DNA of 64,000 bases, taken from contig JAQGEQ010000365.1 in assembly GCA_034620365.1 (NCBI GenBank), forward strand, positions 186,001 through 250,000, read 5' to 3'. This DNA comes from Pegea sp. RAD2-039 (Eukaryota; Chordata; Thaliacea; Salpida; Salpidae). A model generated the notes under the pieces. That model was not told where the DNA came from. It was given only the letters and a program-made list of their open reading frames with translations, and did no database searches. This document shows, one piece after another, positions 35,617 through 49,800 of the stretch. Position 1 is the stretch's first letter. Every line of letters begins with the position of its first letter. The position numbers and the translations under genes were made by a program.

Positions 35617-38600
35617 GTATTTCTCACAAATATCAATTAAAAAGTAAATTTATTGGCTGTTTTATTTTGAGTTCAGTTCTTAACTAGTTTTCTAATCTTT
35701 TATAAAATGATTAAATTTAAAAATAAAAGTTTCTAGTTCAGAAGAAATTAACAAATATTCGAGTTTCAGATACGCATAACTAAATCCTAAATAAACAACA
35801 TGTTCCATTTTCAAACTCTTCTTGTAGAAATCAAGAAGAACTCAGCTTTTAAAAACTCATTAGTCAGAAAAACAAAAGTGAAGAAATATTTTCTGACATT
35901 TATTTGGTGAGATGTTTACAAGATACACATGGTATCGGTACAAGGAAACGTTACTACGTTAATAGTAGCGTGACTATTTTTCAAACAAATAACTCCAAGT
36001 AAAACGCTCCAATGATTAACAGAAAATGAAAACGATTTTGGTCTTTTAATGCAGATAAAGTTTGTTTAAACTAAATAAAGTTGTTTTTTAAGATTTGTTG
36101 CTTTCTGGGACAGTTTCAAATTCAAAATACATTTTTTATGACCCTAAAAACAACTTTTTTATTTATTAGTTTTTATGAGTAACCAATATTAAACATTTGA
36201 TATAAATTTGAAAAGAACCTTTTCATAAAAATGTTATTTTACAACAGATTGTTTTCAGTTTATTTTTATGGGATAAAAAAAGACAATAAGTTAACGTAAA
36301 AAATAGTTTTAAATAATACTATGAAAAATAATTATTCAGTTTGAATATTAAAATATTCTTATATATATTATTATGAAATATTAAATAATATTTAAAACAA
36401 TTTAATCAAGTAAAAAAATAAAAATTTGAATACATTTTTGTCAAAATCAAATTTTCTTTTCTCTTTAAAACAGAAGTTCAATTAAAGTATTTATAGTTTG
36501 TATGCAAAGCGCTTTTAAAATTCTGCGTCATTCTGTAGCAGTTTCCTCTCACCAAACAAGACTTACGCTTGAGTAGTTTTATTCACTCAGTTGTTTATCA
36601 ACAGTTAGTTCTCAAGTACTCTCAGATCAAATATAAATGAAGATAAATGCGATCAGATTTTTATATTTTTTTCCATTTTCAAAATTAAAAAATATCTAAC
36701 AAATACGATTAGAATTAAAATCTAAACTTTGATTTCTTCAAATACTTCATTTATTTATTTAAAAAATTTGTAGTTGAACTTTGACGAGTTACTTAAAATC
36801 TAAAAACATCTGGTTACTTATTTACTTCTGCTTCAACGAGAAAAGAAATAATTCATTCAATTATTTCAAAGAAAACATTTAAATATAAGCAAAGTTGTTT
36901 GGTTTTAGAGATTGTATAATTTGAACATTTGAAAAATGATTAATAAATCGAATCAACATTCTACTTTTAATTTGACGAAATCTACCTTCTTTTATTCAAA
37001 AATTGAAAAATCTGTTTAAGTTTGCCAGCGTAGTTTTAAACAACAATTTAGTTAAAGTTATAGTTGTAAGATATCTTACTTGTTTCAACTTTAACATTAA
37101 AAGTTTTGACTTTATTAGATTCACAGCAAATCAATTATAAAACTATACAGTTCACGTTTAGAAAATTATTTGTTTATTTAAAAAAGAATAGTGACCAGAA
37201 CACGTTAGGTGATTTTTGCCCCAAATATTATAAGACATATTTAAATTAAATTTACTGAAGTTGTATTTTTATGTTTGTTTATTTTTCAGAAAGAATAATT
37301 TAGATAATAATAATCTTTAAAAGTAATGTAACTGTCTAATTATACAACTGACTGTGCTTATTATTTCACTAATGTAAATTTAATCCAACATACTAAGCAT
37401 TAAACTGTGTAAAAAGATGATAATGAGAATTTTGTTATCTATAATAAGACTTGAGTTAAAAGTATCTTTAAAATTGAATAATTAAATGAATAATTACTAA
37501 AGTTAAAACACAAAAACGTTCTTAAATATTTAAGTGCTGTATTTTAAATAAACAAAATCGTAGTGATCAGTAAAATATACCTTTTAATGTCTAAGATTGA
37601 AATAAAAAGTAATTATTTTTTCTCAACGTATCTAAAAGGTTTACATCTTAAATTAGATATTGTCAAATATTGAATCAACCAATAGAGTATTCAAACAACT
37701 TACAATTTCCTTAAAATTTAAACAAGATTAAACTTTGTGATATGTTTTAGTGAACCAGATAAAGAAATTGAAAAATGTATCTGTTACAAATTCAGCTTCT
37801 TTTTAAAGACAGAAACGGTATTAAAATTTACAACAATTTATCAAATTGAGTATATTAACGTAGTGTTTGATGATTTAAAAAGTACTGGTCATAAAAGAAC
37901 GATATTTACCTTTATAACTGAATCATATGTTTGTTTCTGGCCTTTGGTTATATTCTTATAAGATTAGATCTGTTTTGAGCACATTTTCAATTACATCTTT
38001 TTATTAACAAAATATGTTAGAAAGTTATCTATAGTTTTATGTAGGTTTATGTTAGATTTAGATTTGGATATTCAGAAAGCTTTCTTGAAATAACTTTTAC
38101 TTTTTCTTATTTGTTTAGTTCTTATTTAAACAATTGCAGCATATATATAATTTTACTTTCTACTTGTACTTAAAGCAAATATTTTTCACATCTTAAAACA
38201 GTTTTAGGTAAAAATTAGTTTAGAGTTGTTTCAATCAGAAAAGTTATAGATGACTCTTCTTATGTCTGTTTAGTTTATGTAATTAGAAATAAAATTGTAA
38301 TTGAAAATATTTTCAAATTTGAAATGATTTTTATTTATTTCTTAATTATTAAAATTCGTAAATCATATTAAACTGTAAGCTTTGTTTGCAGTCAAAAAAA
38401 TTGGATGTTTAACTGAAATTATATTTTGATAAATTAAAACATAATTAGTGAATATGATTAAGAAATTTAAACGTTGAAATTAACAAGCTAACTTCTAAAG
38501 AATTAATTTAAATACATATTGATGTTTCACGTTAGTTTTTAGTAAACGAAGATACTTTCGATTTAATTGATTTTTATCCTATTTATTCAACACGTGGCTT

Positions 38601-38683
38601 CAAGTTACTCAACAGTTAATTAACATGGTTATATATATATGATAGAATTATAAAGAGTTAAGCAGCATGTTGTACAAACACTC

Positions 38684-38765
38684 GGCCACAATACAGCGCA
38701 AAGAACATCATCTCAGGTCTCTTTGCTTACAGAAGCAAACCACAACGCCTAAATTGGCCTTTTTA
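38684..38765 (+). ncRNA. candidate small structured RNA with Pol III-type terminator
   Basis: A G+C-richer stretch in an A+T-rich spacer. The ends GGCCA and TGGCC can pair, and GCAAAGA with TCTTTGC, and TGCTT with AAGCA, can form internal stems. TTTTT follows directly and a TATA-like run (tatatatata) lies about 45 bp upstream. I do not recognise a known RNA family, and the call rests on pairing by eye. Confidence 0.25.
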
Positions 38766-40812
38766 AATCTCTATGCTAACTTATTTGCTAAAACACTGAT
38801 CCGAAAATTAATAATAAAATAAAACTGTTACAAGGAATTATTTTCTTTATAGAAATAATAGTTGATACTCAATCAACAGAAACCTGTTTTGAAAAATTTC
38901 AATCAAAGATTACACTTCCAAAAATATAAACTAGAATGATTAAGAAAACCGTTTGTAGTTGAATAAAAATTAACTAAAAAGTTTTTAATCTATTTTAAGT
39001 TCTTGTTAATTAAATATGTTTTGTAGAAATATAATTCAAGCACTTCATCAGAATTACTTAAAAGTAAATATTAGGTTTGTCTTAAATAAATCTCATTTGT
39101 TTTTTGATTTTAATTTTAGTGAATAATTTTTTGTTATTATCAGAGTCCATTCTATTCTACTTTGCGTCAAAACCTTTAGCTGTTTATATTCAAAAATAAG
39201 TTTACATCAAGGTTATTGCATCATATCGATTTTAATCTTATTTTTAAGATAATATTTTTCATGTAGAAGAAGTTATAGATGTTGGTTTTGATCAAATTCA
39301 GTCATATTTTATTTTCAGTTTCAACTAAAAGATATTTAAGATGAATCAAAGCAATCACAGACTTTAGCATGCTTCCAACAGTTTCTTATGTATGTTTTAA
39401 TTCATAAAATAAGGAATTTTATATCTTATCAGAATATTAATAGACTTTTTTACAGTTTTATAAGATTGTTTAGCAATCAGTAATCAATATTGAGTTTTAA
39501 AAATCTTCTAAATAAAACTATTTTACAAAATATAAAAATGTGTTTCTTCTTTATTTATATCCATAATCAACTAAAGCTAATATTTGATTTAAATATAAAC
39601 AAAATAATATAACTAAATGTAATTAGTTATATTCTATTTACACAGCCAACCAAAATGTTAATAAAACAAAAAGCTTTATTTACGTTTCTGCGGTTTTTGT
39701 CAATATATGTTTGTTCAATATTGTTCAATTTAAAAACTCTTTTTTTTCTTAGAATATTTAATCTTTTATTCGTCAGCGCCATGAGTTGTTAAATTTAAAT
39801 CTAAATTTTATTTGAACAGATGAAAACATTGATACGCCCCATTTATCATAAATTGATAAAAAATTTTCTATTTCAGAACTATCATTTTAATTCATCACAA
39901 ACTTCTTACCGTACTTCTTGTCTTTACATTAATAGTTTTAGCTTTGTAAACAGCTTGCTTACAACAACTAGGGTTTGATGAGACGTTGACTTGCTAGTTA
40001 GTTTTTTAGTTAGCTAGATTTTGTAGTTAGTTAGTTGCATTTTTGTAAACAATAAAAGTATGTGAAAAAGTTAGATTTATGTTTATGAGAAATAATTTAA
40101 TTTGTTTACGGATTTTAAATTGTGTAATTAAGTCTTCCATTATTGATGTTTATGTTTAGAAATTTTGACGATTACTTCAAATTAAGATGTCTATGTCTCA
40201 AAAAAAGGAAATAACTTTTAATAAAATTAATCGATTTTTACATTAAGAAGCACCTTTCGCTTAATAATGTTTATTTTTATGAAAGGATCCACTTCTATTT
40301 TCAAAATATTTAGCAAAATACATACAGCCTAAAAACATGTTTTTGATTGACGTGGTAGACATGGTTTTTTATTTAAGTTCAAATTTTCAGACATTCAATA
40401 ATTACAGACTTTTATTCCATTTAACCAATTAGCAGCTGACTGAGAATTGAGTATTAGACTTAATCAAGAAAATTAAATGGAGGAGAAATTATATTTTGTG
40501 GTTTGCCAGCTTTAGAATTCAGACGTAATTGAATTCTGTAAATAACTAAGAAAAAAATTGATTGAATATAAAGATAAAATAATCATTACATCTTTGTCAA
40601 TTATTTTAACAGAAATCAGACTCAGACTTGTAATAAAACACCATCAAGATAGTCTAGTTTTTACAAGAGCTTTGTTAGAGTTTTATTGTAGCAAGGAACT
40701 TTCATTTCTAGATTTCAGTTTTTTATTATATTTTTATATAAGTATTTAACTAAACTATTTTTTGGTTATTTAGATTTATAATTAATTAATTACTAATTAA
40801 TATCTTGTCAAA

Positions 40813-43800
40813 ATGTCAACTTTACTTTTGCTGCTTTTATTATGTTTCCATGTCAACTGCATCGAGTAAGATTTTTTAAAGTTGAAATTTATGATATTAA
40901 CTCGAATATATTTTCAGATACTCAGCAATCATCCCTAAAACCCTCTTCTCCGATGAGAAAATTCAATTCTCAGTCGGGGTTGTAGGGTATGATGAGCCGA
41001 TCTACTTGGACAGTGAACTCTACTCAAAGACCAGTAGCTTCACTAGAACGAATCACACGATTCTGACTCCAGGTACTTTCTATAAAAGTTCTAAAAGAAA
41101 ATTTCTTTGAATTTTGATGAATTTTTTAACTTAATTGAAAATTTTTTTGCAGAGAGACGTGAACTCATTACCCTCGGAAAGGTGAGTTTAAAAACTTCAT
41201 AATATTTGTAAAAAGAAACTAAATTTAAAGAAAATAATCTAATAAATGTGCCTTGAAAACTCCTTAACTAAAGATGGCAGCAAAAGTTGAAACTATTTTT
41301 CTATTTTAAGGTGCCTTTGGATTATGAACCTGATGAAAATTTGACTTTAAGTTTCAAGGGAGTCGACAAGAAAGGAAATATTTGGTTTCAAAACAAATTC
41401 TCTAATTTCCGATTTAGTCACCCAAAACACAAAGTCATAATTCAACATGATAAAGAGAACTACACTCCAGGAGAAACAGGTTCTTTATAAGACTCTTAGA
41501 GTTTCTAATTTACTTAATAAATCTTAGTGAGCCTTCGCGTGATTAATATCTCTCCGGATATGAAACCTGTCAATCATCTGATTGCGTTGAGGATCTTCAA
41601 CAGTGATTTTCAAACTTTCTATTCGAGGCAACAAATATTTACGACCGATGGTGTATTCAGCGATGAATTTGAACTTCCACAAGATTCAATCGAAGGGAAA
41701 TGGTGGATCCATCTTCATGATGAGCAAACTGTAAATATATTTCACAAAATCTTAAAAATTTAAATTTTCGTTTTGTGTTTTTTAGGGAAAAGAAATATTC
41801 AAATTTTTTAATGTGAAGAATTTTGAATTGAGAAAGACAACAATGAATTTGCATGTGTATCATCCTAAATATGTGACAAGCAGTTCTAAAGGAATTGAAA
41901 TAAATGTAGAAACAATGTATGAAAAATTTGTAAAATATTTCTTAATCTTTTTTCAAAACATAAAAATAAAACTTTTCAATCATTCACAAATTAATTTTTT
42001 ATATTATTATTATATTTATAAGTGTTTATAAACATTTGAAATATTTCTAGCGGTTCTGATGGACTAGAAATAATGGGAAAAGCCAAGATAGAAGTTTATC
42101 AACGATCTGATGATGCTGTAGAATATGAATATGAAGAAACTGTAAGTAACTATATCATCAAAATGAAAAAAAAAGTTTGTATAAAATATATTTAAGAAAT
42201 ATTATTTATAACTAATTGAATAAACGAATAATATAAATGGCTTATTTTTACTTCAAAGTTATTTTGATTTGATTTAAATAAAATTATTTTTAATGATTGT
42301 GTAGCTACAATTTAAATTTACAAATTAATCAACTAACATTTTATTTAATGAAGAGATTTAATATGAGAAAGAATTTTTTCATTCCTATCGAAAGCTTGAG
42401 AAATTTTGGTCTCGGAGAAGATTTCCACAAGACTATTTATTTCCTTGTGAAAGTAACAGATCAAAAAACACTGATTACAAAAGAATATGAAGGCAGTTTT
42501 GAATATACAAAAGATAATATCAGATTGCAAATGTTATCCATGCACAAGTATGTCGTGAACGGTGTTCCTTATACTTCAATGGTGAGTTATCATTTGATAA
42601 GCTAATATTTAGTAGCAAAAATTAATATAAAATAACTCACAAGAAAATGAATATTTTTAATTACTATTTTGTAATATGAATTGATTAGTTTGAAATTTCT
42701 TGTTTATTTACAGCTGAAGATAACTGATTATGAAGGTAATCAGATACCTGACGAGGTTAGAAAGAACTTAAAGGCTCAGTTGAAAGTAAAATACTCGTAA
42801 GTAAAATATTTCAATTTATACAAAAGTCTGCAAAATTTTGAGTAGTGAAAATAAAAACTTTGTAGTTAAGATAAAATCTAGAAATTTGTTGAATAAACTG
42901 CTAGTTATTATCCAATTCTAAATGAAAATTATTTTCAGACAAGTTCATGGTTCAGACGAACGATTTTATGAAGAGACACATACTATTGAGATATCTTCTA
43001 AAGGATTCTTACCTGTTAATATCAACTTTACAAATGTTGTTACCACAAATATAACATTTGAGGTACTTAAAAATCTAATAATATTTGAATAATAATCGAA
43101 TTTATTTTCAGTTGAAAGTTACGATGTTTCAATACAACGTGACAAGAATATCTTGGAAGAGTCAACCTTCAAGAAAGCAAAATAATTACTTGAAGTTGAC
43201 ACTGGATCATGAAAGAACTGGCACAGGACCACGTCTGTACTTCAACGTGGCTACCTACGAACAAACTAACAACGTTGGAATCATAGTAAGATTTTATTTA
43301 ATTCTATCAAATAATAAATAATTTCTATTTACTTTAAGGTGATCAAAGATGGAAAAATCATGAAAACAGAAACGATCATTTCTGATAATTTGAGTTACTC
43401 TTTTGAGTATATCCTAGAAGTTAAATCTGAGATGCAACCAGAATTTGTTTTGATAGCTTCTTATTTTACAAATGGGCAATTGATTTCTGATTACTACGTC
43501 ATAAATGTCAATTTCCGTCTCCCAAAAAAAGTTTGTTGATTTTATTTGTGAAAAAAACACTTCGAGCTGATAGTAATTTATGTTCAGATTCAAATTTCGC
43601 CATCACATTCATCAAGTGAACCTGGAGACTTTGTAAAAATTTATATTCGAACTAATGAACCTTCCAGTTTTGTTGGGTTGAAAACATTTGAAAAATATAC
43701 GTCATCACCCTACAGTAAAAACGACTTCGTCTCAACCAAGGTAATCTCTTTTTGAATTTATGTTTTTCTAGTATTTTACAAGTGAAGAATAAACAATTAA

Positions 43801-46800
43801 TCAAAACGATTGTAGCTAACCAATTGTGGTTTGCAAAAGATATGTTCTTCAACAACGCCATTATTAACCACCAATTGTATCATCCTAAGTCTTGTAGTTG
43901 ATTAAATCCAGACAAAAACCGTTGACTATTGTCATGGATCACTGAATCTTGTTGCCAAGCATCAGATAGAAAACGCGTTGCTTTCCACTTTAATCAAATC
44001 CAATTTGCTAAAAAATTAGAAAACTTAAACAGCTTGTATATACGAGTTTAATCTTGAAATTATTTTTCAAAATAAAAAGCAAACTTTATTTAATTATTTC
44101 AGAGTAATGTCATTGAAGATGGTGCAACAAGTTTTAGTTTTAAATCAGAAAAAATAATACGAAGAACATTCTGTGGCATGTTGAAGGAATTAGACGTTGT
44201 GGTTCTAACTAATGCTGTGATGTGTTTGAATGATGGTAATATGAGTGTTGGAATCTAAATAATCATTTTAAAAATATCATTTATTTACTTTTCTATTAAA
44301 ATAGATTTAAGAGCGAATGAAGAGCAAGAGATAATTACTGATATTCCTGCAGAGGAGGAATTCTCACAAACCTGGCTTTGGATGAATCAATTTTCAGAGT
44401 TTGTTTTAAAAAGTTTTCATTTAAAATTTTAAAACAGAAAAAATGAAATAGTTGGTTGCTGGCTTGAGTAGAACATCCTATTTACCAATGTGCTACTTTA
44501 TAACCTATTTTCTATTTATTAAATTTTCAATTTAACTTTGAATAGAAAATGGCACAAGAAGTATTTTGAAATAGAGCTTTTAGTTGAATAAAATTAAAAT
44601 CAAAATAAGATAGAACTGAAAATATCAGTTTAAAGTCAATGACTTTTATGAAATCTATATTTTCATCACTTACAGCCTATATACTTCCTTAAACTTTTAT
44701 TTCTTATTCCATTTTTTTTCAGCAATACTGGATTGGCCACTTATAGAGCTCAAGTCCCACCAAGAGAAAGTACTTGGGTCTTAAGTGCTTTTGACTTATC
44801 CACTGATACCGGACTGGACATTTCAAATACTGCAGAGGTTGACTTTTTAGTTTCATATTCTGTAAAACAATCAAACTAATTTTCATCAGGTCAAAGTTCA
44901 AAGTAACTTTTATGTTTATCTTGATCTACCATCAGTTGCTGTGAAAGAAGAGATAGTTCTTGTTAAAGCTACTGTAAAGAATGGATATACTTATAACATT
45001 ACAGTAAGTTCTAAATATCTCTCTATTAATCTTTAAATTATTTGACAATTTTTTTTTTAGGTATTTCTTACTTTCAACGCAGATTGTAATTATGAGTTGC
45101 TACGTTTCAATCAAGCAGATTTTGATAATTCAGTAACAATCAATGTGGAAGCTCAAACTACTCAAACTATCGTCTTTCCTGTTCGTTTCGCTTCACTGGG
45201 TACAACACATGTTGTAATAGAAGCTCGAACACGTGTCTATTACAAATCTACAACTGGACAAATTTATATAAAAGTTTGTTTAATTAAATGTATATGAAAG
45301 TGTCTTTTATGCACTTTTAAACTAAACAAATTGTTGCTCATCAAGAAACGGATTTAAATGTTGAAATAGAACTTGTTAAAAGTTTGGCTTTTCAGATTGA
45401 AATCTATAGTTTAATAACTGAATGTTTTACAGCCTAAAGGGATTCGTCACTCCATTTCAAAGCTGGCATTATTTGATGGTAAAAATTTAAAGCCTCGTTT
45501 GAGAATAGAGATTCCTGAAAATATAGTTGAAGGTTCATTTAGTGCAAATCTGTTTATTAGCGGTAAGAAGTTAACAAAAATATTATTTTCTTCTTACAGT
45601 TTTTACCACAGAATTAGGCAACTTCTTGCTTCTAAATTAATTGTAGATATTTATAAATTAAATCTTTTTTGTTTTAGGAGATATAACAAGACATTCAGTG
45701 AAGTTCATATCAAGTTTGTTTATCGAGTCTCATACTGCAATCGAATATTTGCCGCAAAGCTTTGCAAACAACGTGTTTGTGATTAAGTATCTTGAAAATA
45801 AACGATTTGCAACTCCAGAATGGAAGAAGAAGGCATACAGAAAAATTACTGATCAATTTCAACGTGTCATTGGGTTAGATATTTGTTATTAAATAATAGA
45901 ACTAAAAGTAATTTAGTAATTATTTATTTAATATAATAAATGCGAAAGAGGGTGCCTGAACAGAGAACCTCTCGCTAGCATACATTCTCACAAATATCAT
46001 TTATTAAGTTAGAAATATAAAAAGATGTAACACATGACATTTCAGTAGGCCTCAAAGCATATAACAATTACATAAAATGAAAAATTCATAGTTTAGAAAT
46101 GAAAATGTTGGTAATATTATAACGATTTAACTTCTTTTTGAACAACGCGAGTGATTCTGACATGACAATGTCTGATGGCAGCTGGTTCCATGTACTAATT
46201 GTGTGATATGAGAAAAAATTCGCTCTGACTAATGTACCACGTGATTAATATATTTTGTTCCAGGTTCCTGAAGTTTCCTGAACTATCAACAACTGAAAAG
46301 ATTTCTGAGTGTAAAAAAACAATTCGGACAACTGCGTTTATTCTACTCACCTTAAAACAAATGATGACTCTGCAAGATATACAAACGCTTCCTGATTGCA
46401 GTCATCTGAAAACGTTGCTTGTGGATTCTGAAAGTTTTCTTTTAGACTATTTAAATTTGAACACAAATTCATCGGATACTAAAACTAATCCAGAACCCGT
46501 ACAGGTGAGTCTGTGTGTTTGCTACTAAAAGAAGGTTTTGAAACTGTTGGATTTAATTTGATTAGAAATTTAATGAATACAGCAGCAGCCTCAACATACT
46601 AGTCGATTTCATTTCAGTAAAATTTATCTAAAAGTTATTCTCTTATCTTAAAATCATTATAAAGTAATGTTATAAGACATTTCATTTCATATTAACCAGC
46701 TTAAAATGTTGAAAGTATTCTTATTTATCTAAATGCACTGCATATAGTAACAAGGACAACATGTTTATCTAATGAGCTGTTAGAACTTTACAGCTAGAAA

Positions 46801-49800
46801 GCTTTATTAAAAATAAAATCTCACAAAATATTTAAACTATTGGTTTGAAAACTTTTAAATCAAGATCTGTCAAACAAACGTTTCAAATATTTTCATTTTT
46901 TTTTGGTAGGACTTTGAAGATGACGCAATAGAGGAATTTGCATATTTATCAATAGCTCTTTTAGAAGAATCAACAATTGCTGTTTGTAAGGTTCGTTGAA
47001 TCGATTAAAATTTTATCTAAAATTTTTGAACAAAACTTGATTTGACAGTTGAAAAATGTTATGGTGTACTTGGAAAAGCGTTTGTCTTATGCCAAACAAA
47101 AACCGCATTTACTTGCGCTAGTTACATACGCATTACATTTACTGGAGAGTTCAAAGTCTACGGAAGCGTTTTTAGCTTTGAAAGCCTCTGAATGGACTGA
47201 AGGTAAATTTATTTACTTTTAACATCAATTATTTGAAATTTGAATTATTTGTAGGTGAATATTCTCATATATATGTACCTCAAGTTGACCAGCTTCGACC
47301 AGGAGCTTCTGTGTCTATGGTTGCTATAGAAACAAACACCTACGCTCTTCTAACCTTTGCCCTACATCATGACGTCACTAAAGTTTCTCTAATTTCAAAA
47401 TGGTTGCTTTCAGAAGCAGAAAAATTTAAAATTGATAAGGTTTGTGAATGTAAATAAGTTAAGACGAAATAAATTCAATTTTTGATGCTTACAGCTTTCA
47501 TACTATTCTATTTATGCAACAAGTAAGGCTGAGGAAGTAATAGAAACTATCAACCCCGAATTGCTGATTCAAATCACACAAAATCTTCAAACCAATTATT
47601 TGATGGATCTAAATGAAAAAAATATGAATTCTAGAAACCTTGTTGAAGTAGAAATTCATTTTATTATTTAACATTCTAAATAATTTGTTGGTAGGTGGAA
47701 CCAATAGAAGGAATACTTGATATAAAAGCTAATGGAAATGGCGTAGCTGAAGCTGAACTTTTAATATCTTATAACATCGACTCCTACACAAAAACGTCTT
47801 CATCTTTTGAATGTAGTTTATCAATAGATGAAGAAGATGATGATTTTGTGACAGTTTCAGTTTGTTGCGAGTAAGTTTCAGTTGGTATTGTTGTTGATAA
47901 CTGAGAATTTACTAACTAATGAAGTATTATAGCGATGTTTATGTGATTTTGAATATATAACTTTGTTGTTTGATCAGAGACAGCAAAAACTATTCTCTAC
48001 ATTTTATACATATTCTAAATTTTGGTTTTTTATTTTCAGTCAAAACAATTTAGATCAATCTGAAGAATTAATATTTGAGATTTTGCCGCCTTCGGGCTAT
48101 CAAGTAGTTGATGGCGACTACAGCTATTCAAGTTATCAAGAAAGATATTTCGAAGAGATGGTAATAAATAATTTTGATAAAGTTTATTTTCGTATAAAAT
48201 ATAAATTTATAAATATTCATCTTTAAAATATAAATTTATAAATATTCATCTTTAAAATAAATATTTATAGACTAAATTTTTCATATCTAATCAATAATCA
48301 TATTTCTTCGAAAAACAAATTATTAATAACTATTTTCTATTTATATATTTTTTATTTATTCAGTATTACGACAACGAACCTTGCATGGTCTTCAAATTGA
48401 AGTTTATGGTTCTTGTTAAAAGTTATGACAAGTATGGAATAGTTAAAATAAATGATCAATACAATTCAGGTATTTACTGATAAAACTTTCTCCACTATTT
48501 GGCAAACTTTAGATTTAAATTCGAACTTTAACATTCATAGGCGAAAGTTTGGAAATAAAATTCACTTTTAAAAGAGCTGAAGATCTCTACACTTGCTCCA
48601 ATTGTAAAGGAAATTGTATTGGTTGTCCAGGTATTAACACAAAAGTAAACATAAGGCTTTGTTAATATGTTGATGTCTAAACAGTTCAGTTATCATGGGA
48701 GTCTGACAGCCTTTGTTGGAATACTTGCAGCAGAACTACTTTTAAAAAAGAACCAAGATGTTATGATCGTTACAGTAGGAAGAGGATTGATATAAATCGA
48801 TGTAATTATCAACATTCAGTTGTCTCGGACACATGTGACAATCCAGTCCTACCAGTTTGTCCATGTAAGTTCAGTATCTTGTTCAAATTGTATTCAATCA
48901 ACAATTTATTGATTTGATATTCAGCGGGCGGTGGTGAAATAAAGCCATTGGATAAATACCTGCCACATTTGTTGAATGAATCCGAGTTTAAAATTTTCTT
49001 TCGCTCAGTAGGGGGTCAACCAAAATATGTAACTAGCTTCCAATTAAAGAACTGGATTCCAGGTGAGCTTTTTCAACTTGAAAAATAGTTTTTAGAGTTT
49101 ATAAATTTACACTTTATAGGTAATCGGTTGTCAAGAAACCCTAAATTATCATCTGTTTTGGCAACCAATTTGAGCTCATCATTGATTTCTACAACTAATC
49201 AATTTACAATTTCATTTCTGTTGTATTTGGAAGACAAAACTAAACGAACTCTACAAATAGTTTATATTGGAGAACCTCACAAAAAGGCGTTGCTTAACTT
49301 TAGGGTTTTATCGAAGTAACTTGTAGAGATAATAATGATTGCTATCTAATATAACTTCTCCACAGAAATTCCACTAGACTAGCATCTTTGAAAATAAGGC
49401 ACAACAACATCAACTATTTTGTGTCAGGAATCGATACAGAGTTAGTAGAGAACTAACATTTTTAAAACTTTGATTATTTGAAAAGATTATTTGATGATAA
49501 AAGGAATTTTATCTAGTTGATGACGTGAATAACACAATTTTTAAACTAAAAATGACTTAAAATTGAATTTTTTACTTCTAGGAAATGGACAGACCAGTGG
49601 ATTCATCTCACTATTACATGGAATGTTAACAAAGCCCTGGTTTACATGAATGGAGTACAACAGGGAAAAAGTAAAAATCTAACTCCTGGATATACTTCTA
49701 CCTCAGACATATCTACTTTGTCCAAATCTAAGATGATGTTCGGTCAGACTTCTACTCGTCGAGGAGTTTTTGGTGAGTAAACTTCTGAATAATCTTAACA

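Larger units (their letters stand above)
35525..40812. other. long intergenic region between TEP genes C and D
   Basis: About 5.3 kb, A+T-rich. No exon of the TEP type and no transposon motif is visible. The only segment that stands out is the small G+C-richer, possibly structured stretch at 38684-38765, listed separately. Confidence 0.6.

Noticed and set aside
42305-42353. Acceptor at 42305 for exon 8 of gene D
   Set aside because: In the required phase it meets a TAA after seven codons. The acceptor at 42354 keeps the frame and aligns with the exon start in C.
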